Positions 24,577-33,593 of a DNA stretch of 64,000 nt are shown piece by piece. Each line of letters starts with the position of its first letter. The stretch's first letter is position 1. The position numbers were made by a program, and so were the translations under genes. The stretch spans positions 146,351-210,350 of the forward strand of contig JBFLWP010000004.1 in NCBI GenBank assembly GCA_040757595.1, written 5' to 3'. The notes below the pieces were generated by a model, which ran no database searches, was not told the origin of the DNA, and worked only from the letters and a program-made list of their open reading frames with translations. This stretch comes from Nitrospirota bacterium. GTDB taxonomy: Bacteria > Nitrospirota > Nitrospiria > Nitrospirales > Nitrospiraceae.

Positions 24577-25758
24577 ATGACGAAGCGACACCGGGCTCCT
24601 GCAAAGCCCGCCATGACCATACAGAAGCCTGCGACCGGTCCCGTGGCCCTGCTGATCGGGACACGGAAAGGAGCGTTCATCGTACGTGGCGACAAGGCCC
24701 GCCGGACCTGGAAGCTGTCGGCGCCGATCTTCCTCGGCCACATCGTGCACCACCTGGTGCAGGACCCGCGCGATGGGCGCACGATGCTCATGGCCGCCCG
24801 CACCGGCCACCTGGGGCCGACCATCTTTCGATCCACCGACTTCGGCCGGACTTGGAAGGAAGCCAAGAAGCCGCCCGCCTTTCCCAAAGTCCCCGAGGGG
24901 CAAAACGGCCGCGTCGTCGATCACGTCTTCTGGCTGACGCCGGGACACGTGAGCGAGCCGAACGCGTGGTATGCGGGCACCTCGCCGCAAGGGCTCTTCC
25001 GTTCCGATGACGGCGGCGTCACGTGGCAGCCGTTTTCCCCCATCAACGACGATCCGCAATACCGTGAGTGGATGGGCACCGTGCAGGACGGCACGCCGGA
25101 CGGGCCGAAGCTGCACTCGATCCTCGTGGACCCGCGCGATCCCGCGCACCTCTACTTCGGCATGTCCGGGGGCGGCGTGCACGAATCCGGCGACGGAGGG
25201 AAGACATTCAGAACGCTCCTTGCAGGACTTGATGTCGTCGAGGGCTTCGACCGGTCCACTCCGACGTTCCACGACCCCCATTGCATCCGGCTCTGTCCGA
25301 CGAATCCTGACCGGCTGTACCAGCAGAATCATTGCGGCATCTACCGGCTCGATCGGCCATCAAACGAATGGGTACGGATCGGCAAGAACATGCCGAAGCA
25401 GATCGGCGACGTCGGGTTTCCCATGGTGGTCCACCCGCGCGATCCCGACACCGCCTGGGTCTTTCCGATGGACGGCGGCACCGTGTGGCCGCGCGTGAGT
25501 CCCGGAGGGAAACCGGCCGCCTACGTCACGAAGAACGCCGGGAAGAGTTGGACGAGGCAGGACCAGGGCTTTCCCCGATCGAATGCCTGGTGGACCGTGA
25601 AGCGCCAGGCCATGACCGCCGACGCGCACGAACCGGTCGGGCTCTATCTCGGCACGACCAGCGGCGAGGTCTGGGCGAGCCGAACGGGCGGCGCAAGTTG
25701 GACCTGCCTGGCCCGGCACCTGCCCGAGATCTATTCGGTCGAGGCGGCCGAGCGGTGA
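24577..25758 (+). CDS. BNR/sialidase-like beta-propeller protein
   Basis: A 393-residue protein without a signal peptide. Asp-box (BNR) motifs recur as STDFGRTW, SDDGGVTW, SGDGGKTF, KNAGKSW and RTGGASW, as in six-bladed sialidase or sortilin-like propellers. The catalytic residues of a sialidase are not evident, so it is more likely a binding or sensing propeller. The stop overlaps the GTG start of a MoaD-like gene, indicating translational coupling. Confidence 0.82.
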   Translation: MTKRHRAPAKPAMTIQKPATGPVALLIGTRKGAFIVRGDKARRTWKLSAPIFLGHIVHHLVQDPRDGRTMLMAARTGHLGPTIFRSTDFGRTWKEAKKPPAFPKVPEGQNGRVVDHVFWLTPGHVSEPNAWYAGTSPQGLFRSDDGGVTWQPFSPINDDPQYREWMGTVQDGTPDGPKLHSILVDPRDPAHLYFGMSGGGVHESGDGGKTFRTLLAGLDVVEGFDRSTPTFHDPHCIRLCPTNPDRLYQQNHCGIYRLDRPSNEWVRIGKNMPKQIGDVGFPMVVHPRDPDTAWVFPMDGGTVWPRVSPGGKPAAYVTKNAGKSWTRQDQGFPRSNAWWTVKRQAMTADAHEPVGLYLGTTSGEVWASRTGGASWTCLARHLPEIYSVEAAER

Positions 25759-26015
25759 CGGTCCACATCCCGAGCGCGCTTCGTTCTTACACCGGGCAGA
25801 AGAACGAAGTGGAGGCCGAAGGCCGGACCCTGGCCGAAGTCCTGTCGGCATTGGATCGGCGCTGCCCCGGCCTGCGCTTCCGCATCGTCACGGAGCAGGA
25901 CACGATTCGGCCGCACATCAGGATTTTCGTCAACGAGCAGCAGGCTTGGGACCTGACGACGCCGCTTCGTCCGGACGACCAGATCCACATCGTCTGCGCG
26001 CTGAGCGGAGGCTGA
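25755..26015 (+). CDS. MoaD/ThiS-like sulfur-carrier protein
   Basis: An 86-residue beta-grasp protein ending in the diglycine tail ALSGG, which is needed for adenylation and thiocarboxylation. The hydrophobic core pattern VHIPSALRSY, then LAEVLSALDRRCPGL, is the MoaD form. The GTG start at 25755 overlaps the stop of the beta-propeller gene. No MoaE or ThiG partner lies nearby, so the pair may serve an unusual sulfur-transfer task. Confidence 0.85.
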   Translation: MTVHIPSALRSYTGQKNEVEAEGRTLAEVLSALDRRCPGLRFRIVTEQDTIRPHIRIFVNEQQAWDLTTPLRPDDQIHIVCALSGG

Positions 26016-26069
26016 CGGACAACAAACTGCTGGCTCTCTTGGATCGAGCGGAGTATCCTGTGCCCGGCT

Positions 26070-27428
26070 ATGGCCAGCGCGCTGCTCTATGACCGGCTCC
26101 AGTTCGCGGTCACCGCCACCTTCCACTACCTTTTCCCCCAGCTCACCATGGGCCTGGCCCTGCTGCTCTTTTACCTGCGCAGCCGGGCCCTGCGGGCCGG
26201 CGATCCCCTCCATCACCAGGCCGCACGCTTCTGGACCAGGATCTTCGCCCTCAGCTTCGCCTTCGGGGTCGTCACGGGCATTCCGCTGGAGTTCCAGTTC
26301 GGCACCAACTGGGCCAAATTCTCCAACTTCGCGGGCGGGGTCATCGGCCAGACCCTGGCCATGGAGGGGCTGTTCGCCTTCTTCCTGGAATCCTCGTTCC
26401 TCGGCCTGCTCCTGTTCGGCGAGCGGTTCGGCCCGCGCGTTCAGTGGTTCGCCTCGTTGATGCTCCTGCTCGGCTCCTGGCTGTCCGGCTACTTCATCCT
26501 GGCCACGAACGCCTGGATGCAGCATCCGGTGGCCTACACGACGGCCCCGGACGGCCGCCTGTTCGTGACGAGCCTCTCCGGCCTGCTCGCCAACCCCTGG
26601 CTCCTTTGGCAGTTCACCCACAACATGACCGCCTCGGTCGTCACCGCGTCGTTCGTGATGGCGGCGCTCGGGGCGCTCTACCTGCTGGCGGGCCGGCACG
26701 GGGAGCAGGCCCGCCTGTTCCTCCGGACCGGCGTGGTCGCCGGCGCGATCGGCTCAGCCCTCCTCATCTTTCCGACCGGCCACGGCAACGCCCGGCAGGT
26801 CTTCGCGCACCAGCCGGCGAAGGGCGCGGCGTTCGAGGGACTCTTCCGGACCGAGCGGGGGGCCGCCCTGCTCCTGGTCGGCCAGCCCAACATGGAGACG
26901 CTGACGATTGACAACCCCGTCGCCGTGCCGGACGCCCTCAGCATCCTCCTCTACGACGAGCTGTACGCCCAGGTGAAGGGCCTCGATGCGTTCCCGCGGG
27001 AGGACTGGCCCGACAACGTGCCGCTGCTCTACTACTCGTACCACATCATGGCCGGGCTGGGGACGATCCTCGCCGGCGTCATGGCCCTGGCGCTGCTGCT
27101 GCTCTGGCGCGGGCGCCTGTTCGCCGCCTCCTGGATGCTCTGGGCCCTGCTGCTGGCCGCGCCGTTCCCCTACGTCGCCACCACCGCCGGCTGGATGACG
27201 GCGGAGCTGGGCCGCCAGCCCTGGCTCGTCTACGGCCTGATGCGCACCGCCGAGGGCGCCTCCCCGCTCGTGCACTCGGGCAACGCGCTGTTCACGCTGA
27301 TCGGGTTTCTCGGCCTGTACCTGCTGCTCGGCCTGCTCTTTCTGTTCCTGGTTGCGGAAACCGTCCGGCAAGGGCCCGCTCCGGCCGAGCGGGAGCCGTC
27401 CCGGCCAGCGGCACCAATTGGGTATTGA
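26070..27428 (+). CDS. cydA: Cytochrome bd-type quinol oxidase subunit I
   Basis: A 452-residue integral membrane subunit with the three haem ligands expected for bd oxidases: H19, H184 in QFTHN and M327 in YHIMAGLG. GRQPW is conserved. The protein is shorter than the 522-residue E. coli CydA, consistent with the short Q-loop (CioA-like) group. It reduces oxygen to water with quinol in the inner membrane. cydB follows 30 bp later. Confidence 0.9.
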   Translation: MASALLYDRLQFAVTATFHYLFPQLTMGLALLLFYLRSRALRAGDPLHHQAARFWTRIFALSFAFGVVTGIPLEFQFGTNWAKFSNFAGGVIGQTLAMEGLFAFFLESSFLGLLLFGERFGPRVQWFASLMLLLGSWLSGYFILATNAWMQHPVAYTTAPDGRLFVTSLSGLLANPWLLWQFTHNMTASVVTASFVMAALGALYLLAGRHGEQARLFLRTGVVAGAIGSALLIFPTGHGNARQVFAHQPAKGAAFEGLFRTERGAALLLVGQPNMETLTIDNPVAVPDALSILLYDELYAQVKGLDAFPREDWPDNVPLLYYSYHIMAGLGTILAGVMALALLLLWRGRLFAASWMLWALLLAAPFPYVATTAGWMTAELGRQPWLVYGLMRTAEGASPLVHSGNALFTLIGFLGLYLLLGLLFLFLVAETVRQGPAPAEREPSRPAAPIGY

Positions 27429-27458
27429 ACGGGCCGTTGATGATGAGGGCGACCTGAC

Positions 27459-28499
27459 GTGGAGACCTTCTGGTACATCGTGGTGGCGGGGATGCTGGCC
27501 GTCTACGTGGCGCTCGACGGCTTCGACTTCGGAGTCGGCCTGCTCCACCCGTTCGTCGCCCGGACGGAGCCGGAGCGGCGGGCAACGCTGGCCTCGATCG
27601 GGCCGGTCTGGAACGGCAACGAGGTGTGGCTGCTCGCGAGCGGCGGGCTGCTCTTTTTCGCCTTCCCCAGGGCCTATGCGGCCGGGTTCAGCGGGTTTTA
27701 CCTGGCCTTGGTGCTCGTGCTCTGGCTCCTGATTGGACGGGGGCTCGCGCTGGAGCTGCGCGCCCACTTGGACCATCCGCTGTGGCGGCAGTTCTGGGAC
27801 TGGGTGTTCGCCGGTGCCAGCGGCCTGCTCGCGATCGTGTTCGGCGCGGCCCTGGGCAACCTGATTCGCGGGGTGCCGTTGAACCGCGAGGGCTATTTTT
27901 TCGTGGCGCTCTGGACGGACTTCGCGACGGGGCCGGAGCCGGGCATTCTGGACTGGTACACCCTGCTCATGGGGCTCTCAAGCGCCGCGATCCTGGCCCT
28001 GCACGGCGCGAACTACCTGGCCATGAAGACGGAGGGCGAGTTGGCCAGCCGTGCGGACGGCCTGGGACGGCTGCTGGGCTGGATCGCGCTCGCGCTCACG
28101 CTCCTTTCGCTCCTCGCGATCCCGATCGTGCAGCCCCGGCTTCGGCTGAACTACGCCGCCCATCCGGTCGGCTACCTCTTTCCCGCCGCCGGTCTCCTCG
28201 CGCTGGCCGCCACGCTGGCGCTGCGCCGGCGGCGGCGCGACGCGGCAGCCTTTGCCGCCTCCAGCCTGTTCATCCTCGCGATGCTCGCAAGCGTCGCCTG
28301 GGGGGTCTATCCGAACGTCCTCATCGCCACGACCGACCCGGCCCACAACCTCACGATCTTCAACGCAACCGCCGGCGCCTACGGTCTGGAGGTCGGCCTC
28401 TGGTGGTTCGTCGTCGGCTTCGCGCTCGTCGTCGCCTATCAGGTCTATGCCCACCGGTCCTTCTGGGGCAAGGTCCGGCCCGATCTCGACTCCCATTGA
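27459..28499 (+). CDS. cydB: Cytochrome bd-type quinol oxidase subunit II
   Basis: A 346-residue subunit with about eight to nine membrane helices and the N-terminal signature LDGFDFGVGLL. GPVWNGNEVWLL and LYTLLMGL-type segments are conserved in CydB. The GTG start at 27459 is 30 bp after cydA. Together they form the oxidase, probably serving oxygen reduction at low oxygen tension or under stress. Confidence 0.9.
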   Translation: METFWYIVVAGMLAVYVALDGFDFGVGLLHPFVARTEPERRATLASIGPVWNGNEVWLLASGGLLFFAFPRAYAAGFSGFYLALVLVLWLLIGRGLALELRAHLDHPLWRQFWDWVFAGASGLLAIVFGAALGNLIRGVPLNREGYFFVALWTDFATGPEPGILDWYTLLMGLSSAAILALHGANYLAMKTEGELASRADGLGRLLGWIALALTLLSLLAIPIVQPRLRLNYAAHPVGYLFPAAGLLALAATLALRRRRRDAAAFAASSLFILAMLASVAWGVYPNVLIATTDPAHNLTIFNATAGAYGLEVGLWWFVVGFALVVAYQVYAHRSFWGKVRPDLDSH

Positions 28500-28514
28500 C
28501 CGCGTCGAATCTCC

Positions 28515-28868
28515 ATGAACACCGACTCGTTCAAGGACTTCGTGCTCGATCAGATGAGCGACCTGCCGGGCGTCGTCTGCCGGGCCATGTTCGGCGGGTA
28601 CGGACTCTATCGGGAGGAGGTCTTCTTCGGGATCCTCCACAAGGGACGCCTGTACTTGAAAACCGATACCGCCACCGCCGGCGCCTATCGGGAACGGGGC
28701 ATGAAGCCCTTCCGGCCGAACGCGACGCAGACGCTCAAGACCTACTATGAGGTGCCGGTGGAGGTCCTGGAGGACCAAGAGGCGCTCGTCGCCTGGGCCG
28801 ACCGGGCCAGCCGGTGCCGGCCGGAAAAGAAGTCTGGGCGGCGAACCGTCCGCCGGGCGAAGCGGTGA
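28515..28868 (+). CDS. TfoX N-terminal domain protein
   Basis: A 117-residue TfoX/Sxy N-terminal family protein, with CRAMFGGYGLYREEVFFGI and TYYEVPVEVLED typical of the family, and an Arg/Lys-rich tail. It lies 15 bp after cydB and one base before the DUF488 gene, so it is probably part of the same transcript. Function unknown. Confidence 0.82.
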   Translation: MNTDSFKDFVLDQMSDLPGVVCRAMFGGYGLYREEVFFGILHKGRLYLKTDTATAGAYRERGMKPFRPNATQTLKTYYEVPVEVLEDQEALVAWADRASRCRPEKKSGRRTVRRAKR

Positions 28869-28869
28869 C

Positions 28870-29454
28870 ATGCCTGTGCCGCCTGCCACGCCCGGTGACC
28901 GGACGGCTCGCATCTGGACCGTCGGCCATTCGACCCGTCCGATCAAGGAATTCGTCGGTCTGCTCAAGGCGCACGGGATCGCGCTCCTCGTGGACGTCCG
29001 CACCACTCCCTACTCCCGCAGGAATCCGCAGTTCAACATGGGGCTGCTCAAGCAAAGTCTGGAAGAAGCGGGCCTCGCGTACCGGCACCTCCCCTCGCTG
29101 GGCGGCCGCCGCAAGAGCCGGCCCGATTCCCCCAACCGGGGCTGGCGGAGCGCCGGCTTCCGCGGCTATGCGGACTACATGCAGGCCGTCCCCTTCCAGG
29201 ATGGGTTAGCCGAGTTGATGAAGCTAGCTGAGAGCACCAGGACTGCCGTCATGTGCGCCGAGGCCGTGCCCTGGCGGTGCCACCGGCAACTCATCGCGGA
29301 CGCCCTAGTCACCCGGGGCTGGACCGTCCTCCACATTCTCGGGAAGGAGGAGGCGGCTGCGCACAGCCTCACGCCCTTCGCCAAGGTGAACGGCGACACC
29401 CTGACCTATCCGGCCGGGTCTTCGTCCGAGAATGAGCCTGGGTTGTTTCCGTGA
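28870..29454 (+). CDS. DUF488 family protein
   Basis: A 194-residue DUF488 protein. The N-terminal segment IWTVGHSTRPIKEFVGLL, the VDVRTTPYSR loop and the Cys-containing MCAEAVPWRCHRQ are the family hallmarks. Biochemical function is unestablished. It starts one base after the TfoX-like stop. The 3' end faces the CBS-protein gene, which is convergent with an 18-bp gap. Confidence 0.85.
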   Translation: MPVPPATPGDRTARIWTVGHSTRPIKEFVGLLKAHGIALLVDVRTTPYSRRNPQFNMGLLKQSLEEAGLAYRHLPSLGGRRKSRPDSPNRGWRSAGFRGYADYMQAVPFQDGLAELMKLAESTRTAVMCAEAVPWRCHRQLIADALVTRGWTVLHILGKEEAAAHSLTPFAKVNGDTLTYPAGSSSENEPGLFP

Positions 29455-29472
29455 CCGGCCCGCACGGCCCGC

Positions 29473-29937
29473 TCAGACTGCGGTTCGCAAGGCCGCCTGC
29501 TGGGCAAAGAACAGGCCGCGGTTGATGTCTCCGATGCTCACCATCCCGACGAGCCGGCCTTGCTCCACGACGGGAATCCGTCGAAAGTTCTTGAGCCCCA
29601 TGTACGAAGCGGCCTGGAGGATCGGATCGCCGGGCGAGACGGTGAGCGGATTGCGCGTCATCACCTCGTCCACGTGCTTGGCGAGCACCTCCGGATAGCC
29701 GGCCTCCATCGCCACGAAATCCCGGCTGTGCACGTTGTCGTGGATGTAGTCGCCGTAATTGGGATAGAGCGGCAGCATGATGTCGCGCATGGCGACGATG
29801 CCGACCAGGCGATTTCCCTCATCCACCACCGGAATGGCTCCGCAGTGCCGACTCAGCATCTTGATGACGACCGAGCGCAGCGTGTCCGTCGCCCGGGCCG
29901 TCACGACCCCCGTTGACATGACGTCGCGTACCAGCAT
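29473..29937 (-). CDS. Two-CBS-domain protein
   Basis: A 154-residue protein consisting of a CBS pair: first module MLVRDVMSTGVVTARA to RLVGIVAMRDIM, second VDEVMTRNPLTV to RLVGMVSIGDI. CBS pairs bind adenine nucleotides and regulate partner proteins. I chose the ATG at 29937 because GGAGGT lies 7 bp upstream. A GTG at 29946 would overlap that ribosome-binding site. Confidence 0.85.
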   Translation of the reverse strand: MLVRDVMSTGVVTARATDTLRSVVIKMLSRHCGAIPVVDEGNRLVGIVAMRDIMLPLYPNYGDYIHDNVHSRDFVAMEAGYPEVLAKHVDEVMTRNPLTVSPGDPILQAASYMGLKNFRRIPVVEQGRLVGMVSIGDINRGLFFAQQAALRTAV

Positions 29938-30097
29938 GGCGGCCACCTCCTGTCCGGCGCCGCCTCATCCCAAGCGGCGCCTCCCTAGACCCGAACGTGA
30001 GGCCCTGTTGTGCTCTCCATGATCCCACCTCCCGACGAGTTCATCAAGAGGAGGGGATTGACAGGTCCTCGGCTTCGGCTCACAGTCCCGAAACCGT

Positions 30098-30314
30098 CTA
30101 GCCTGCATTATTCATGAGGGTTCGTGACGAAACCGCTGAGACGCCAGGCGAGACGGGTGCGTGGAGTCGCGAGAGAGGGAGGCGTGCTCCCTGCAGCACG
30201 TTGACCGACCGAGCGACGAGCCCACCCGCCTGCGTGCTCGAACGCCGCACGCAGGCTTGTCGCAGCGGCGTATCGGCAGTTGCAGTAGAAGCCGTCATGA
30301 ATAATGCGGGCTAG
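30098..30314. mobile_element. 217-bp MITE-like element flanked by CTAG
   Basis: CTAGCCTGCATTATTCATGA at 30098-30117 is matched by TCATGAATAATGCGGGCTAG at 30295-30314 (19 of 20 bp inverted). The interior holds no credible gene, since short frames open on both strands are just repeat sequence. It lies between the CBS and DUF2784 genes. A single related end is at 35099-35117. Confidence 0.7.
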
Positions 30315-30320
30315 AGAGGC

Positions 30321-30701
30321 ATGATCGTGGCGTATCGGGCGCTGGCCGACCTGGTGGTCCTGCTCCACTTGGCTTTCGTGCTCTTCGTGGTCTTCGGCGG
30401 ATTCCTGGTCCTACGCTGGCAGGGGCTCGCCTGGCTGCACGTCCCGGCGGCCCTGTGGGGCGCGGCCATCGAATTCGGCGGGTGGATCTGCCCGCTCACC
30501 CCGCTGGAGAACTGGCTGCGCGTGCAGGGCGGCGAGAGCGGGTACGGCGGGGGCTTCGTGGACCACTACCTCCTGCCGACCCTCTATCCGGAGGGCCTCA
30601 CGCGGGAGCTGCAGCTCGTCCTGGGCCTGATCGTGATCGTCATCAACCTTTCCGTGTACTGGCTCCTCTGGCACCGCCTCCGCCGCACCTCCCGCAACTG
30701 A
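30321..30701 (+). CDS. DUF2784 membrane protein
   Basis: A 126-residue inner-membrane protein with three to four hydrophobic helices and the DUF2784 signature (LRWQGLAWLHVPAALWG, IEFGGWICPLTPLENWL). Function is unknown. It starts 7 bp after a MITE-like element, so its native promoter may have been displaced. A strong hairpin terminator follows. Confidence 0.8.
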   Translation: MIVAYRALADLVVLLHLAFVLFVVFGGFLVLRWQGLAWLHVPAALWGAAIEFGGWICPLTPLENWLRVQGGESGYGGGFVDHYLLPTLYPEGLTRELQLVLGLIVIVINLSVYWLLWHRLRRTSRN

Positions 30702-30725
30702 CGCTCGAAGACGCGAGGAGCTATG

Positions 30726-30772
30726 ACGGGGATCGGTCTGTGAGCGACCGATCCCCGTTTCACTTGTTTTTA
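30726..30772 (+). terminator. Rho-independent terminator after the DUF2784 gene
   Basis: A perfect stem (GGGGATCGGTC with GACCGATCCCC, extended by two flanking pairs) encloses the loop TGTGAGC. It is followed by a T-rich tail with five consecutive Ts. Confidence 0.75.
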
Positions 30773-31057
30773 GCCGCGGCTGGAACGGATGGGCATGGAG
30801 GCGAGCGGCACGGCGGGAACGAGGCGTTCAGCAGCAGAGAGGGTGCCGGGCGCCGTTCTGCTATTCCGATGAGGCGGCCGGCCAACAGTACGGCTACAGA
30901 AGCACTCCGACATCAACGCATCGTGCCGGCGCCGGAGCTGCCCGCCGTTCGTCAGTCGCGGTCTTCTGTCGGACGGGCGGGTACCCACGCGAGTGGGTGG
31001 TGAGCCGGGAGCCCGCTTCGGGCGGCGAGCTGGCGACAGGCCCCGCTCGGCGTCCCC
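30773..31057. other. Gap with hairpins only
   Basis: No gene or promoter is supported here. A hairpin GCCCG-CTT-CGGGC at 31011-31023 and CCCACGCGAGTGGG near 30984-30997 lie downstream of the leftward haem-binding-like gene and could contribute to its transcription termination. Confidence 0.4.
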
Positions 31058-31579
31058 CTATTTCGGCGCCGGAATCTTCTTCGCCGCGCCGATGCTGTCC
31101 AGCCCCGCCTGCGAGCAGGCATCGTCCAGATGGGCCCCCGGCGCGCCGCCCACCCCGATCCCCCCGACGACCTCCCCGCCGACCTCGATCGGGAGGCCAC
31201 CGCCCAAAATCAGCACGTTCCGGTTCATCTCCCGCAGGGCTTGGAGGGTGGGCACCTTGGCGATCAGCTCGGCCAGCTCGCTCGTGGGCCGGCGGAGGCT
31301 GGCGGCCGTATAGGCCTTCTTCCTGCTGCTGTCCGTCGTGTGGGGGCCGGCCCCATCGCCCCGCAGGAGCACGCGCAGCACGCCGGCCCGGTCCACCACC
31401 GCCACGCTGACCCTGTAGCCGTCCTTCGTGCACTTGTCCAGCGCGGCAGACGCCGCCTTCTGAGCCAGGGCCAGGGGCAGCACGGATTCTTTGGGCAGGT
31501 CCTCGGCTCGGGCCCCGGTGCCGAGCAGGCTCAACGTCAGGACCGTGCAGGCCGAGACCAGGGTGAGTCGCAGGCTCAT
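31058..31579 (-). CDS. GlcG/HbpS-like haem-binding-family protein, exported
   Basis: A 173-residue protein with a Sec signal peptide (cleavage near GTGARA). The mature part is a GlcG/HbpS fold with the AVVDRAGVLRVLLRGDGA and GGGLPIEVGGEVVGGIGV segments. Relatives bind haem or cobalamin. The usual His and Thr ligands are not secure here. The ATG at 31579 has GGAGGA. Upstream, GGCCTCGGCCCGGCCG forms a small inverted repeat. Confidence 0.75.
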   Translation of the reverse strand: MSLRLTLVSACTVLTLSLLGTGARAEDLPKESVLPLALAQKAASAALDKCTKDGYRVSVAVVDRAGVLRVLLRGDGAGPHTTDSSRKKAYTAASLRRPTSELAELIAKVPTLQALREMNRNVLILGGGLPIEVGGEVVGGIGVGGAPGAHLDDACSQAGLDSIGAAKKIPAPK

Positions 31580-31737
31580 CTGTATCCTCCTTCTTCTCAT
31601 ACCGGGCCTCGGCCCGGCCGGTCACGAAAAGAAGTAGCAGGGGGACCCAGTGAAGTCAATTACCGGCTGGCGGAGCCTGCCGCGTCTCTGCTAAGCTCTC
31701 TAGCGATCAGGCTGCCTCTCCGAAACGGAGCATTGCG

Positions 31738-32799
31738 ATGGACCGGAACGATCAGTCTCCATTCTTCTGGAAATCCGTCAACCGCAGGCAGGTGCTCAAG
31801 GGCCTGGGACTGGCCGGCGCCGCCGCGGCCCTCACCGGCCCCTGGACCCTGGCCCGCGCGCTGGCCGAGGCGCCTACCGCCCCCAAGCCGGCCACCGGCG
31901 ACCTGCCCTACCGCCCGCTGGGCAGAACCGGGGTGGACGTGTCCGTCCTCTGCCTGGGCGGCGCGCACCTGGGCCGGGCCGACAGCGAGGCGGAGGCGGT
32001 CCGGATCGTCCACGAAGCGATGGACCAGGGGCTCACCTTCATGGACAACGCCTGGGAGTACCACGGAGGCCGGGCCGAGGAATGGATGGGCAGAGCCCTG
32101 GAGGGACGGCGCCACAAGGCGTTCCTCATGACCAAGGTCTGCTCGCACGGTCGGGACAAGAAAGTGGCCATGGAGCAACTGGAGCAGTCGCTGCGGCGGC
32201 TGCGGACCGACTACCTGGATCTGTGGCAGATTCACGAAGTGATCTACGAGGACGACCCGGACCGGCACTTCATGCCGGGCGGCGCGGTGGAGGCCCTGCT
32301 CGACGCCAGGAAGCAGGGGAAGGTCCGGTTCATCGGCTTCACGGGCCACAAGGACCCGAAAGTCCACCTCAAGATGCTGGCCCGCGACTTTCCGTTCGAC
32401 ACCTGCCAGCTCCCGCTGAACGTCTTCGACGGAACCTACCGGAGCTTCGAGCAGGAGGTGCTGCCCATCCTCAACCAGCGCAGGATCGCGCCGCTCGCCA
32501 TGAAGACCCTGAGCGGGAACGGCGAGCCGATCAAGCAGCGGATCGTCACGGTGGAGGAGGCCCTGCGCTACGTCCTGAGCCTGCCGGTCGCTTCGATCGT
32601 GAGCGGAATTGATTCGCGCGAGGTGCTCCGCCAGAACCTGGCCATCGCCCGCCGCTTCACGCCCATGAGCGCCCAGGAGATGGCCGCGCTCCGCACCAGG
32701 GTGGCCCGCTACGCGGCGGACGGACGCTTCGAACTGTTCAAGTCCTCACGGAACTACGATGGCCGGATCGGGCGCGAGCAGCACAACCTCCAGTCCTGA
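31738..32799 (+). CDS. Aldo/keto reductase with twin-arginine signal
   Basis: A 353-residue aldo/keto reductase. A Tat signal (NRRQVLKG at residues 15-22) implies export folded with its cofactor. The catalytic tetrad is D103, Y108, K133 and H166. The substrate is unknown, and NADP-dependent aldehyde or ketone reduction is the family activity. It overlaps the CoA-binding protein gene by 41 bp, so the two are coupled. Confidence 0.87.
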   Translation: MDRNDQSPFFWKSVNRRQVLKGLGLAGAAAALTGPWTLARALAEAPTAPKPATGDLPYRPLGRTGVDVSVLCLGGAHLGRADSEAEAVRIVHEAMDQGLTFMDNAWEYHGGRAEEWMGRALEGRRHKAFLMTKVCSHGRDKKVAMEQLEQSLRRLRTDYLDLWQIHEVIYEDDPDRHFMPGGAVEALLDARKQGKVRFIGFTGHKDPKVHLKMLARDFPFDTCQLPLNVFDGTYRSFEQEVLPILNQRRIAPLAMKTLSGNGEPIKQRIVTVEEALRYVLSLPVASIVSGIDSREVLRQNLAIARRFTPMSAQEMAALRTRVARYAADGRFELFKSSRNYDGRIGREQHNLQS

Positions 32800-33202
32800 G
32801 ACGATCCGGCGCATCCTGGCCGACTGCCGCACCATCGTCGTCGTGGGCCTTTCGGCCAATCCCACCCGCCCTTCCTACGAGGTGGCCGCCTACATGCAGC
32901 AGCAGGGGCGCCGGGTGATCCCCGTCAACCCGCTCGAGGTCCCCGTGCTCGGTGAGACCGCCTACCCGTCGCTCGACGCGGTGCCAGGCCCGGTCGATTT
33001 GGTCTCCGTGTTCCGGAAATCGGAGGAGGCGGGGGCCGTGGTGGACCAGGCGATCGGGATCGGCGCCAAGGCCGTCTGGCTCCAGGAGGGGATCGTGGAC
33101 GAGGCGGCGGCGCAGCGGGCCGAGCGGGCCGGGCTCCTCGTCGTCATGGACCGCTGCTGGAAGAAGGAGCACCGGAAGCGGGCAAAGTCTCTGCCCTCGT
33201 GA
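32759..33202 (+). CDS. CoA-binding domain protein (YccU-like)
   Basis: A 147-residue CoA_binding_2 family protein with a Rossmann-type CoA-binding fold: VVVGLSANPTRPSYEVAAYM, PVNPLE and AVWLQEGIVDE. Its role is unclear. The ATG at 32759 is inside the aldo/keto reductase gene, a 41-bp overlap. The 3' end is followed 14 bp later by the convergent SMR gene. Confidence 0.85.
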   Translation: MAGSGASSTTSSPETIRRILADCRTIVVVGLSANPTRPSYEVAAYMQQQGRRVIPVNPLEVPVLGETAYPSLDAVPGPVDLVSVFRKSEEAGAVVDQAIGIGAKAVWLQEGIVDEAAAQRAERAGLLVVMDRCWKKEHRKRAKSLPS

Positions 33203-33216
33203 CTGACGCACTCAAC

Positions 33217-33543
33217 TCAGTGCTTCGCACCGCCCAGGTTCAGACCCACGACGCCGACGATGATGAAGAGGAGGCTCACAAGTTTGAGCAGGGTGACCGG
33301 CTCCCGGAAGTACCAGACCCCGATCCCCGCGATCAGCGCCGTGCCCAGTCCGGACCAGACCGCGTAGGCGACGCTCACGTCAATCGTCTTGAGCGAAACC
33401 GTCAGCGCCACGAAGGACAGGCCGTAAAAGACAAAGATGAGTATCGAGGGGACGAGCCGCGTGAAGCCCTCGGCCAGCTTCATCGAGACGGTCCCCGCCA
33501 CCTCCAATACGATCGCCGCGATCAGGATCAGCCAACTCTGCAT
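33217..33543 (-). CDS. Small multidrug resistance (SMR) transporter
   Basis: A 108-residue four-helix SMR protein. The essential membrane Glu is E14 in LEVAGT, and the helix-4 segment LLKLVSLLFIIVGVVGLN is present. It exchanges protons for cationic drugs or guanidinium. Sequence does not distinguish EmrE-type from Gdx-type. GGTGAGGA precedes the ATG. Confidence 0.87.
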   Translation of the reverse strand: MQSWLILIAAIVLEVAGTVSMKLAEGFTRLVPSILIFVFYGLSFVALTVSLKTIDVSVAYAVWSGLGTALIAGIGVWYFREPVTLLKLVSLLFIIVGVVGLNLGGAKH

Positions 33544-33593
33544 GGATTCCTCACCCTCCGGCTAAAGGTTCGTTCACGCTCAAGGGGACGCGC

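Noticed and set aside
30114-30314. Short frames open on both strands within the 217-bp element
   Set aside because: They are products of the inverted repeat ends, with no start signals and no similarity to known proteins.
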